NCBI RefSeq assembly: GCF_024158745.1
Contig: NZ_JAMZAW010000021.1
Coordinates: 62,001 to 126,000 of the forward strand
From: Paenibacillus tyrphae
GTDB lineage: Bacteria > Bacillota > Bacilli > Paenibacillales > NBRC-103111
DNA: 64,000 nucleotides
Reading direction: 5' to 3'
In this document: positions 1-8,092 of the stretch, one piece after another
Numbering within the stretch: the stretch's first letter is position 1
How the letters are laid out: every line of letters starts with the position of its first letter
Notes under the pieces: model-generated
What the model saw: the letters and a program-made list of their open reading frames with translations, nothing else
What the model was told of the DNA's origin: nothing
Databases searched by the model: none
Translations under genes and position numbers: made by a program

Positions 1-863
1 CCAAGGGCCTTCGCGACCGGTTCGGAGAGCATCGGGTGCTCGATACGCCTTTGGCCGAATCGGCGATTGTCGGTGTCGGCATCGGCTCGGCTATGGCCGG
101 CATGAGGCCGATTGCGGAGATGCAATTCGCCGATTTTATTTTTCCTGCGACGAACCAGATCATCAGCGAGGCGGCCAAAATCCGTTACCGCTCGAATAAC
201 GACTGGAGCTGTCCGATCGTCATCCGCGCTCCCTACGGCGCTACGGGAGGCGGAGGCTTGTATCATTCGCAGTGTCCCGAATCCGTCTTCTTCGGCACAC
301 CCGGGCTCAAGCTGGTCGCGCCTTCGACGGCCTACGACGCCAAAGGCTTGCTGAAAGCGGCCGTACGGGACGAGGATCCGGTTCTTTATTTCGAGCACAA
401 GAAATGTTACCTGTCCGTTTCCGACGAGGTGCCCGAGGAAGATTATATCGTGCCGATCGGGAAAGCCGACGTGAAGCGGGAAGGAAGCCATATTACGGTA
501 ATCACCTACGGCATCACGGTGCATTATGCGCTCAAAGCCGCAGCCGAGCTAGAAACGGAAGGCATCAGCACACATATTCTCGATCTGCGGACGCTGCAGC
601 CGCTCGATAAGCCGGCCATTCTGGAAGCGGCAGCCCGGACAGGCAAGATCCTCATCGTGCATGAGGACAACAAGACCGGAGGCGTCGGGGCGGAGGTATC
701 TGCGATTATCGCCGAAGAGATGCTGTACCGGCTGGATGCCCCCATTATGCGGTTGTGTCCTCCCGACGTTCCTGCCGTAGGGATGGCGCCGACGATGGAA
801 AAGTTTTATCTGCTCAATCCGGATAAGGTCAAGGAAGGGATGCGCCGGCTGGCGGAAATGTAA
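1..863 (+). CDS. bkdAB: Branched-chain 2-oxoacid dehydrogenase E1 beta subunit (5' truncated)
   Basis: This is the thiamine-diphosphate-dependent E1 beta subunit of the branched-chain 2-oxoacid dehydrogenase complex, which decarboxylates valine-, leucine- and isoleucine-derived keto acids in the cytoplasm. The reading frame is open from base 3 (KGLRDRFGEHRVLDTPLAE), so the true start lies upstream of the window. The family signatures FADFIFPATNQI, RAPYGATGGGGLYHSQ, a VAPSTAYDAKGLL stretch and the C-terminal LDLRTLQPLD and HEDNKTGG blocks are all present. The E2 gene follows 115 bp downstream on the same strand, and E1 alpha is expected just before base 1. A pyruvate dehydrogenase E1 beta is the alternative, but the E2 and acyl-CoA dehydrogenase neighbours favour the branched-chain complex. 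Confidence 0.93.
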   Translation, partial: KGLRDRFGEHRVLDTPLAESAIVGVGIGSAMAGMRPIAEMQFADFIFPATNQIISEAAKIRYRSNNDWSCPIVIRAPYGATGGGGLYHSQCPESVFFGTPGLKLVAPSTAYDAKGLLKAAVRDEDPVLYFEHKKCYLSVSDEVPEEDYIVPIGKADVKREGSHITVITYGITVHYALKAAAELETEGISTHILDLRTLQPLDKPAILEAAARTGKILIVHEDNKTGGVGAEVSAIIAEEMLYRLDAPIMRLCPPDVPAVGMAPTMEKFYLLNPDKVKEGMRRLAEM

Positions 864-977
864 AACCTGCCGTTTTCAGGAAATGGGGAAGCCCGGAAAT
901 GCCGGGGAAGGTTGGTTGGTGGGCTTTGCGATCCATGCGGCCGGCGCTTTCCCTTGAAAAGCTTGAGGAGGGATCCC

Positions 978-2324
978 ATGGCGACCAAGGAGAAGGGAGG
1001 AACCGTGATTTCGGTTCCTCATTTGGCGGAAAGTCTTGTTTCGGCGACGATCGGCAAATGGTTGAAACGCCCGGGAGATTACGTCAATGAATATGACCTG
1101 TTGTGCGAACTGATGACCAATAAGGTGAACGTGGAGATGCCTTCCCCGGTGGAGGGAGAATTGGTCGACATTCTGGTGGAGGAAGGACAAGAGGCCGATG
1201 TCGGCGCCCCTATCTGCATCATTCGGGAGCCGAACTGCCCCGCGGTTGACGAAGAACGAACGGCAACCGCCGAGGCCATCGCGCCTTCCGCGCAACCCTC
1301 CGCCAATGATACGTTTCGGACGGAAGCCGGTCCCGGACCCGTGGAGCAGAAAATGCGATATTCCCCGGTCGTTCTGCACTTGGCAGGCGAGCACCAGATC
1401 GATTTGCGTCAGGTCAAAGGAACGGGCATGAACGGCAGAATTACGAGAATCGACGTGTTGAATTATTTGGAAGAGCGTCGTAAGGCTGAAGGGCAAAGCA
1501 GACAGGAAGGCGAGATAAGGCAAAGTACCCCCGCTGAGGCCGAAAAAGCTTCTCCTCCGGAGGTTGCCGATGCGTCCGTACAGCCCGTTGCTTCCGGGAG
1601 CAGCCTGCCGACGCCGCAGCCCGCTGCGAGCGACGAAGTGCTCCTTTTGACACCGATTCGGCGTACGATTGCCGCGCGCATGCAGCAGAGCGTGTCGGAA
1701 ATTCCGCATGCCTGGATGATGATCGAAGCGGATGTCAGCGGTCTTGTTTCCTTGAGGCACAAGTGGAAGGAGGAGTTTTGGCGCAAAGAGGGCGTGAAAT
1801 TGACTTACTTTCCTTTTGTCCTGAAGGCGGTAGTGGCCGCCATAAAACAAGTTCCAATGATGAATTCGGTCTGGACGGAGGACAAAATCATCGTCAAGAA
1901 AGATATTCATCTTTCCGTCGCCGTAGGCTCCGAGGATTCCGTCGTCACGCCGGTGATCAAGCACGCGGACCGCAAAAGCGTTGCCGGCTTGGCGCTGGAG
2001 TTGGACGATTTGGTCACACGGTCGAGAAAGGGAAGGCTTACGCTATCCAATGTGGAGGGCGGCACCTTTACGGTCAATAATACGGGGGCCTTCGGCACGG
2101 TTCTGACGTGTCCGATCATCAACTATCCGCAGGCGGCTCTATTGACGTTCGAATCGATTGTCCGCCGGCCTGTCGTCGTGGACGAGATGATCGCGGTAAG
2201 ATCCGTGGCAAACCTCTGTTTATCGCTCGACCATCGTATCCTGGACGGCATGATATGCGGCAAATTTATGCAGCAGGTCAAGCAGAATCTGGAAAGCTAT
2301 GATTTGGACAGCCCGATGTATTGA
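978..2324 (+). CDS. bkdB: Dihydrolipoamide acyltransferase E2 of the branched-chain 2-oxoacid dehydrogenase complex
   Basis: This is the 448-residue E2 core that transfers the acyl group from E1 to CoA. The N-terminal lipoyl domain (about residues 8-85) carries the lipoyl-lysine motif ELMTNKVNVEMPSP. An Ala/Pro-rich linker follows, then the peripheral-subunit-binding domain (SPVVLHLAGEHQIDLRQVKGTGMNGRI, about 130-165), a second linker and the acyltransferase domain. The catalytic motif is DHRILDG near the C-terminus. The start chosen is ATG 978, preceded by GAGGAGG at about 965-971; a longer in-frame start at 912 has no ribosome site. The DHRILDG motif fits an active acyltransferase. Confidence 0.93.
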   Translation: MATKEKGGTVISVPHLAESLVSATIGKWLKRPGDYVNEYDLLCELMTNKVNVEMPSPVEGELVDILVEEGQEADVGAPICIIREPNCPAVDEERTATAEAIAPSAQPSANDTFRTEAGPGPVEQKMRYSPVVLHLAGEHQIDLRQVKGTGMNGRITRIDVLNYLEERRKAEGQSRQEGEIRQSTPAEAEKASPPEVADASVQPVASGSSLPTPQPAASDEVLLLTPIRRTIAARMQQSVSEIPHAWMMIEADVSGLVSLRHKWKEEFWRKEGVKLTYFPFVLKAVVAAIKQVPMMNSVWTEDKIIVKKDIHLSVAVGSEDSVVTPVIKHADRKSVAGLALELDDLVTRSRKGRLTLSNVEGGTFTVNNTGAFGTVLTCPIINYPQAALLTFESIVRRPVVVDEMIAVRSVANLCLSLDHRILDGMICGKFMQQVKQNLESYDLDSPMY

Positions 2325-2389
2325 ATGGCATAAATAATATATAATGGAAATATATTGATACTGGAAAAGAAGAGTTGGAGGTGGGGAGC

Positions 2390-3250
2390 ATGGCGATGCA
2401 GACGGTTATGGTCATTGGCGCAGGGCAAATGGGCAGCGGCATTGCACAGGTCGCCGCAGCGGCAGGATTGAACGTTCTGCTGCACGATATTGCCGAAGCG
2501 TCCCTTCATCAGGGCATGGCCCGGCTGACGAAAAGTCTCGCCCGAAGCGTGGAGAAAGGAAAGCTTGTCAAGGAAGAGAAATCAAGCATTCTGGCGCGGA
2601 TTCTCCCCTGCGCCCAGCTGGATCAGGCGGCTCAGGCCGACCTGGTCATTGAAGCGATTATTGAAAGCATGGAGCATAAAACGACGCTGTTTAAACGATT
2701 GGATGACCTTTGCCGGCCGCATACGATTCTCGCTACCAATACGTCCTCGCTCCCGATCACGGAGATCGCCGCCGTGACCGGACGGCCTTCGCAGGTGATC
2801 GGCATGCATTTCATGAATCCGGTCCCGGTGATGCCGCTGGTCGAAATCATCCGGGGCCTGGAGACCTCCGACGAGGTATTCGGGCAAATCCGAGATTTGG
2901 CCGAGCGCATGGGGAAGACGCCCGTTGAGGTGAACGATTTTCCCGGCTTCGTATCGAATCGCATCCTGATGCCGATGATCAACGAGGCGATATATACCGT
3001 CTATGAAGGCGTTGCGGCTCCGGAGGCGGTGGACAAGGTGATGAAGCTGGGAATGAACCATCCGATGGGGCCGTTGGAGCTGGCCGATTTCATCGGGCTG
3101 GACACGTGCCTGTCCATTATGGAGGTCCTTCACCAAGGCTTCGGAGACGGCAAATACCGTCCATGCCCCTTGCTGCGCAAATACGTCAAAGCCGGCCGGC
3201 TCGGCCGCAAAACGGGCAAAGGCTTTTATACCTACGATTCATCCTTGTAA
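2390..3250 (+). CDS. 3-hydroxybutyryl-CoA dehydrogenase family protein
   Basis: This is a 286-residue cytoplasmic NAD-dependent 3-hydroxyacyl-CoA dehydrogenase. The N-terminal Rossmann glycine motif is GAGQMGSGIAQVAA. The conserved NTSSLPITEIA and GMHFMNPVPVMPLVEII (catalytic His) segments are present, and the C-terminal dimerisation domain contains FPGFVSNRILMPMINEA and HPMGPLELADFIGLD. The start is ATG 2390, with GGAGGTGGGG just upstream; the in-frame TTG at 2375 lies within that Shine-Dalgarno region. It follows bkdB by 65 bp and may act on hydroxyacyl-CoA intermediates downstream of branched-chain amino acid breakdown. A butyrate-type Hbd role is equally possible from sequence alone. Confidence 0.9.
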   Translation: MAMQTVMVIGAGQMGSGIAQVAAAAGLNVLLHDIAEASLHQGMARLTKSLARSVEKGKLVKEEKSSILARILPCAQLDQAAQADLVIEAIIESMEHKTTLFKRLDDLCRPHTILATNTSSLPITEIAAVTGRPSQVIGMHFMNPVPVMPLVEIIRGLETSDEVFGQIRDLAERMGKTPVEVNDFPGFVSNRILMPMINEAIYTVYEGVAAPEAVDKVMKLGMNHPMGPLELADFIGLDTCLSIMEVLHQGFGDGKYRPCPLLRKYVKAGRLGRKTGKGFYTYDSSL

Positions 3251-3254
3251 CGCA

Positions 3255-3283
3255 TTCCCTAAACCGCAGCTTTCTCTTATAAT
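3255..3283 (+). promoter_or_regulatory. Candidate sigma-A promoter for the GH20 gene
   Basis: A perfect TATAAT lies at 3278-3283, and a weak -35 (TTCCCT, 3255-3260) is 17 bp upstream. The predicted start point is about 35 bp before the GH20 start codon, so this gene is probably transcribed separately from the bkd operon. Confidence 0.45.
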
Positions 3284-3324
3284 AGAAGCAGATAGGATAC
3301 TTGACCAAGGAGAGGAAGCAGGAG

Positions 3325-5235
3325 ATGAAGCTGCGGTTTGAAGGGGATTTAAACGTTTTATTGCCGGGAATTCGCGAATTGTCGCAGGAGCTTCGGATTA
3401 CCGAGGCGGAAGACGGTATCGTCGTCCGGGTCGAGCCGTCGTCCGGCGAGCTGGAAGTCGGCATGGAGCAGGGGAAGGCCTACATTCGCTACGGTCAAAA
3501 GCATCAGTTCTTTCGCGGGCTTGGGCTTCTCGTGCAGCACGGTCTGCATGGAGAGCCGTTTCATCTTCGGGAGAAGCAGCAGTTCGACACGATCGGGCCA
3601 ATGTTCGATTTATCCCGCAATGCGGTATTGACGCTCGACAGCTTCAAATTCATGCTTCGCAAGATGGCTTTAATGGGATTAAACAGCGTCATGCTGTATT
3701 TGGAAGATACGTACGAAATTGGCGAAGAGCCTTATTTCGGTTATATGCGCGGCCGCTACACGCAGGCGGAGCTAAAAGAGATTGACGATTACGCCGACCA
3801 ATTCGGTATCGAGGCGTTCCCGAGCATCCAGACCTTGGCGCATCTGGAAGAGTTCCTGAAGTGGGAGCCTGTGAAGCATTACAAGGATACGAAAGGCGCG
3901 CTTCTGGTCGGGGATGAGCGGACGGACAAGTTGGTCGAAAACATGATCGAGGCCGCCAGCGCTCCGTTCCGCAGCCGCAAAATCCACATCGGCATGGACG
4001 AGGCGGAAGAGCTCGGCCGCGGAAGATATATGGACCGCAACGGCTATACGAGCCGGTTCGAGATTATGATTGCGCATCTGGACAAAGTGCTGGACATGAC
4101 GCGCCGCCGCGGTTTGAAAGCGATGATGTGGAGCGACATGTTCCTGAAGCTGGCTTCCCAGAACGGCAGCGATTACTATGACAAGGATACGCAAATTCCG
4201 GAGGAGATGGCGCGCCGCATTCCGAAAGATGTGGACATGGTGTACTGGGATTATAACCACATGGAGCAGGAGGACTACGAGAACCTCATAGGCAAGCACC
4301 GTCCGCTCGGCTGCAACCTGGTATTTGCCGGCGCCGTCTGGGTGTTTAACACGTTCGGGGTCAATTACGGCTTGTCGTTGAATGCCTCCGACGCGGCTCT
4401 GCAGGTGTGCAAAAGAGAAGGCATCCGCGAGGTCTATGCGACTATGTGGGGCGACGACGGCATGGAGAGCAATCCTTTTGCGGCGTTGCTCGGCCTGCAG
4501 CTCTATGCGGAGCATGCGTATTCGGAAACGAAGCCGGATCAGGCGAAGCTGGCGGAGCGGGTCAAGTTCTGCACCGGCATCGAGGCCGACGCCTTCCTGA
4601 CGTTCAAGGATTTGGACGAGGTGCCCGGCTCCGAGCCGAACAACCGGATGCAGAGCAATCCTTCGAAGTTTTTGCTGTACCAGGACGTGCTGCTCGGGCT
4701 GTTCGACAAGCAGATCGAAGGACTGGACCTGTCCGCGCATTATACGAAGGTGGAGCAGGACATCCGCAGCCGGCGCGTCAAGGAGGCCGAGCTGGATTAC
4801 TTGTTCGAGGTGCCGGAGAAGCTGTGCGGCGTGCTGAAGCGGAAGAGCGAGATCGGCATTGAGCTTAAGCAGGCGTACGATGCCAAGGATACGGGGACGC
4901 TGCGACGCATCGCGACGGAAGTGCTGCCGGGGATTGCGGAAGCGGTACGGGAGCTGCGGGCCGCTCATCGCGCCCAGTGGCTGCGGATGTTCAAGCCGTT
5001 CGGCTGGGAAGTCATCGATATCCGCTACGGCGGGGTCGTCAACCGGCTGGACACGGCTTCGTTTAGGCTGCTCGATTATGTGGAGGGTCGGATCGGGCAG
5101 ATCGAAGAGCTGGAGCAGGAGCGGCTCGTATACAGCTCGTCCAACCGGTTCAACAACCGCGGCGTCGGCTGGTGCAGCTATTATTACCGGATGGCGTCGC
5201 CGAATGTCTTTTTCCACGTGATGAATCCTTTTTAA
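3325..5235 (+). CDS. Glycoside hydrolase family 20-like beta-N-acetylhexosaminidase
   Basis: This is a 636-residue protein with an N-terminal alpha/beta domain (about residues 1-90) followed by a GH20-type TIM barrel. The barrel opens with GPMFDLSRNAVLTLDSFKFMLRKMALMGLNSVMLY, and the conserved Asp-Glu pair of GH20 catalysis sits in HIGMDEAEELGRG near residue 225. No signal peptide is visible, so it probably trims imported GlcNAc- or GalNAc-containing oligosaccharides in the cytoplasm. The start is ATG 3325 with AGGAGAGG about 9 bp upstream. A terminator follows directly, so the gene looks monocistronic. Exact substrate cannot be read from the sequence. Confidence 0.85.
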   Translation: MKLRFEGDLNVLLPGIRELSQELRITEAEDGIVVRVEPSSGELEVGMEQGKAYIRYGQKHQFFRGLGLLVQHGLHGEPFHLREKQQFDTIGPMFDLSRNAVLTLDSFKFMLRKMALMGLNSVMLYLEDTYEIGEEPYFGYMRGRYTQAELKEIDDYADQFGIEAFPSIQTLAHLEEFLKWEPVKHYKDTKGALLVGDERTDKLVENMIEAASAPFRSRKIHIGMDEAEELGRGRYMDRNGYTSRFEIMIAHLDKVLDMTRRRGLKAMMWSDMFLKLASQNGSDYYDKDTQIPEEMARRIPKDVDMVYWDYNHMEQEDYENLIGKHRPLGCNLVFAGAVWVFNTFGVNYGLSLNASDAALQVCKREGIREVYATMWGDDGMESNPFAALLGLQLYAEHAYSETKPDQAKLAERVKFCTGIEADAFLTFKDLDEVPGSEPNNRMQSNPSKFLLYQDVLLGLFDKQIEGLDLSAHYTKVEQDIRSRRVKEAELDYLFEVPEKLCGVLKRKSEIGIELKQAYDAKDTGTLRRIATEVLPGIAEAVRELRAAHRAQWLRMFKPFGWEVIDIRYGGVVNRLDTASFRLLDYVEGRIGQIEELEQERLVYSSSNRFNNRGVGWCSYYYRMASPNVFFHVMNPF

Positions 5236-5249
5236 ACGGAATGAAGCAA

Positions 5250-5286
5250 GGGAAGCGCTCGCTGCTATAGCGGGGCTTCCCTTTTT
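5250..5286 (+). terminator. Rho-independent terminator after the GH20 gene
   Basis: The stem GGGAAGC (5250-5256) pairs with GCTTCCC (5275-5281) and is followed by a run of five T. It lies 15 bp after the GH20 stop codon and separates this gene from the convergent gene at 5314. Confidence 0.75.
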
Positions 5287-5313
5287 GGCTTACTGTGTTA
5301 AAGGTTACCGGCG

Positions 5314-6897
5314 TTAAAAGTCGCGCAGCTTATCGAACGTGTCGAACAGCTTATCCACGTCCACTTCGACGCCTGCGGCAGACAACTGCTGCCGTGCCCC
5401 GCAGAGCAGGTCCTCCAGCACCGTATAAATTTCCTCGCGCTCCACCGTTTCGATAAAGCCGCTGCTGCGGTCCATTTGGTTGAACGCTTTGGTGTAGTCG
5501 GACACTAGCTTGTCCAGCGCGGATTCCGCCTCGACTGCCGTCATGCCGCCGCCCCGGATTTGCTCTGGTAACGTCGACATGGCCGCCAGTGTCTTTTTGT
5601 ACAGATTCATCGCTTTCTTGGCTTGGGTTGCCGTGATGTGCTCCCGTCCGTCCCAGTCGCGGAAAGGATTATTAAGATTTTCGGCCAGCCATTCGGGCTT
5701 GCGCGGCTTGGTGATCGACAGATCCAGACCTTTGGGAGCTTCTTTCTTATATTTGTCCTTAATCGCTTTGGCGGCGTCGGCGGGCAGGCTGGTCATCCAC
5801 AGCCACGTAAGGTTCGGCAGCCGGTCCGGACCGGGAAATGCTTCGCCGGAGAAGCCAAACATATCGTAGGTGCTGAATATTCTAAGGCTCGTTAATTGTT
5901 CGAGTTGTTGAAGATTAACGACGTTGCCGGGCTTGCCCCATAGACGCAGCTCCTTCAAATGCGGGTAGCTTTGGACGATCGGTCCAAGATCCAGATCCTT
6001 CGCCTGTGTCACGTGCAGTCCGGCCAAACGTTCGAGACCGCATACCGGCGGCACGTTATCCGTAAAGGCGGCCGTTAGCCATTGTCCGCCGTCTTCGGCA
6101 TGGATTTTCAGCTTGGGCGAAGGAGTTCCCGTTAACGATAGAAAGGTCAACCCTTTATTTAAAAACAGCTCCTCCAATCCATCCGCCTGAAGGATCAGGC
6201 GCTCTAGGTTGCTGCTTCGGAGGTCAATTGACGTATAGCCGTGGTTTTCCAGCTGCAGTTCGTAAATAAACGGATTGCCGTTAACATACGGCAGCAGTGA
6301 GTCGTAGGGACGGTCGGCGGCGATGCGCGTCAGGCAGGGCAGCTGTTCCAGCGTGGACAAGTCGGAGAACTCCCGGAGCGCGACGGGATTGACTGCGCTG
6401 GCCGAGCGGGCCAACTGGACGCCGCCCACGACAACCGGCGTATTGTCCTTTGCCGCTTCCTTGAACGAACGGCGCCGATTTTCGGGAATGCTCCGCCACT
6501 TCAATTGATTGATCATACTTTTGCCTGTATGCCAACCGCCGCTGTAGCTGTTTGTTTCTTCGGTGACGAGCGGAGGCCGGTTTCCCGCCAAAATGTAATG
6601 TTTGGGGACCTGCGCTGTGACATATGAATGATCAAGCGTGTTGTTCCAAAAGTAATAATCGCAGTACAGCGGCTTCATCTTGTCGAGCTCTTCTTCCGTG
6701 GGCAGCTTGTCCCCGGTCCAGTCAAGCTCCAGCACGGCGGCCAGCGGCTTAGCCTTTTCCTCGATTCGGGTAACCTGACACGCAGCATAGCGCTGCAGCT
6801 GCTCGACGTATACGCAATATATATCTCCAACGTTCGGCTTCAATCCAATCATCCTTTCCATTTGGTAAACTATAAGTTTAGACGAGAAATGTATCAT
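5314..6897 (-). CDS. Leucine-rich-repeat-like cytoplasmic protein of unknown function
   Basis: This is a 527-residue protein with no signal peptide or membrane segment. The N-terminal 100 residues (LKPNVGDIYCVYVEQLQRYAACQVTRIEE) resemble the 'protein carries its own beta-barrel' start of Imm26-like immunity domains; this is a weak resemblance. The middle (about 180-380) has irregular leucine-rich repeats such as LEQLPCLTRI, LKELRLWG, LEQLTSLRIFSTYD and LPNLTWLWMTSLP. The C-terminus (about 410-527) is helical and charged. The stop of the upstream hydrolase overlaps this ATG (TAATG at 6899-6895), so the two genes are probably co-transcribed. Internal ATGs at 6861 and 6852 are alternative starts, since the first has no clear ribosome site. 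I do not recognise a defined function. Confidence 0.7.
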   Translation of the reverse strand: MIHFSSKLIVYQMERMIGLKPNVGDIYCVYVEQLQRYAACQVTRIEEKAKPLAAVLELDWTGDKLPTEEELDKMKPLYCDYYFWNNTLDHSYVTAQVPKHYILAGNRPPLVTEETNSYSGGWHTGKSMINQLKWRSIPENRRRSFKEAAKDNTPVVVGGVQLARSASAVNPVALREFSDLSTLEQLPCLTRIAADRPYDSLLPYVNGNPFIYELQLENHGYTSIDLRSSNLERLILQADGLEELFLNKGLTFLSLTGTPSPKLKIHAEDGGQWLTAAFTDNVPPVCGLERLAGLHVTQAKDLDLGPIVQSYPHLKELRLWGKPGNVVNLQQLEQLTSLRIFSTYDMFGFSGEAFPGPDRLPNLTWLWMTSLPADAAKAIKDKYKKEAPKGLDLSITKPRKPEWLAENLNNPFRDWDGREHITATQAKKAMNLYKKTLAAMSTLPEQIRGGGMTAVEAESALDKLVSDYTKAFNQMDRSSGFIETVEREEIYTVLEDLLCGARQQLSAAGVEVDVDKLFDTFDKLRDF

Positions 6898-7988
6898 TAG
6901 GGAGAGGTCCTACGGGTTTCTTCTTTTATATCGGCCATCATTCTGGAAAATTTATCGGCTTCTTCAAAGTGAGGGAAATGTGCGGACTCCTCGAACCAGA
7001 CGAACTGCTTTTTCGGAGCAAGGAGCTTTTCGTAATACCGGTAAGCCACCTCCGAGGGCGTCATATAGTCGTATCTCCCCATAGCCAGATAGACCGGCAC
7101 CTTTAGTTCCGGGACCGTTTCGAATAAATTCGTATTTTCCGTTTGAGGCCGGATGGCGCGAAGCGACAACGCGTTTCCCCGGGCCAACCGAATTCCGTCC
7201 AAGAGGGTATATTCCGGCGAGAACAAGATGCCTTTGATCAGATCGGCATTCGAGTCGATTTGTCGCTCGGAGCCGCCGAAGGCGGTCACCCACTTCCGCT
7301 CCAACGTCGTATCTTTGCGGGGATTCGCATAGGGAGGGGAGCCGATCGATCGCAGGGCTTGGACCGCTTCTTCGTTGCTGCGGGCCTCTGCCTCGCGAAG
7401 GGCGAATTCATAAGAAAGCCTCTCACCTTCCGGGGAATTGGCCACTTGCCCGATCCCGATGTATGCATAATAATCGTCCGGGTATTTTTGAGCCGTCCAT
7501 ATCCCGAGCAGGCTCCCCCACGAATGTCCGGCAAGGAAAATTTTCGGCTGGTTGAATGTTTTACGCAAATAGTTGGTTAATTCGTGAGTGTCTTGAACGA
7601 GCTTATCGACCTGCAAATCGCCCTCGGTCATTCCCCACCGATACGATTTCCCCGAGCCGCGTTGATCCCAGTTGACTACCGTAAAATGATTTTCGAGCTC
7701 CTGCTGATATTTCCGCACATATGCAATTTGCGGATAGCCCGGGCCGCCGTGCAAGAACAGCAGAATCGGATTCCGCTTATCGCGGCTGCGAACAAGGATG
7801 GATTGCTCCGTGCCCCCCAGCGTTACTTGTTCAAGGCTGGCTACGCTGTCTGGGACAACGCCGCCTTGCGGGTCACGGATCAAGGGAGTCCGTGCCGGCA
7901 CTAGGGACGCGATCCCGAGCAGAGCGAGAAGGCCTAGTCCCAGTAGAAGCTTCCTACGTTTGCCAATAACTTGCAGGATGGAAATCAC
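6897..7988 (-). CDS. Membrane-anchored alpha/beta hydrolase (proline iminopeptidase-like)
   Basis: This is a 363-residue alpha/beta-hydrolase. An N-terminal Arg/Lys-flanked hydrophobic segment (KRRKLLLGLGLLALLGIASLVPA) should act as signal anchor. The oxyanion-hole motif HGGPG, the proline-iminopeptidase-type WDQRGSGKS and the nucleophile elbow GHSWGS are clear. The catalytic Asp is probably in GRYDYMTP and the His in ESAHFPHFEE. The GTG at 7988 is preferred because AAGG lies about 9 bp upstream and a TATACT-like element overlaps the longer ATG start at 8027. It precedes the leucine-rich gene with a TAATG overlap. Peptidase versus esterase activity is not resolved. Confidence 0.82.
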   Translation of the reverse strand: MISILQVIGKRRKLLLGLGLLALLGIASLVPARTPLIRDPQGGVVPDSVASLEQVTLGGTEQSILVRSRDKRNPILLFLHGGPGYPQIAYVRKYQQELENHFTVVNWDQRGSGKSYRWGMTEGDLQVDKLVQDTHELTNYLRKTFNQPKIFLAGHSWGSLLGIWTAQKYPDDYYAYIGIGQVANSPEGERLSYEFALREAEARSNEEAVQALRSIGSPPYANPRKDTTLERKWVTAFGGSERQIDSNADLIKGILFSPEYTLLDGIRLARGNALSLRAIRPQTENTNLFETVPELKVPVYLAMGRYDYMTPSEVAYRYYEKLLAPKKQFVWFEESAHFPHFEEADKFSRMMADIKEETRRTSP

Positions 7989-8040
7989 TTCTCTAACCTT
8001 ATTTATCGATAGTATACATGCGGTCATTCAGGCGCACAAG

Positions 8041-8070
8041 AAAAAAACGCCAGCCTTCTGAGGCTGGCGT
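8041..8070 (-). terminator. Rho-independent terminator after the YhgE/Pip gene
   Basis: A perfect 9-bp stem, ACGCCAGCC (8047-8055) with GGCTGGCGT (8062-8070), is followed on the minus strand by a T-run (the A-run at 8041-8047). It ends the transcript of the YhgE/Pip gene. Confidence 0.8.
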
Positions 8071-8092
8071 ATCCATTGAATTTTCCGGAAAA

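Noticed and set aside
912..977. N-terminal extension of the E2 gene
   Set aside because: The extension has no ribosome site, while GAGGAGG precedes ATG 978, which starts directly before the lipoyl domain.
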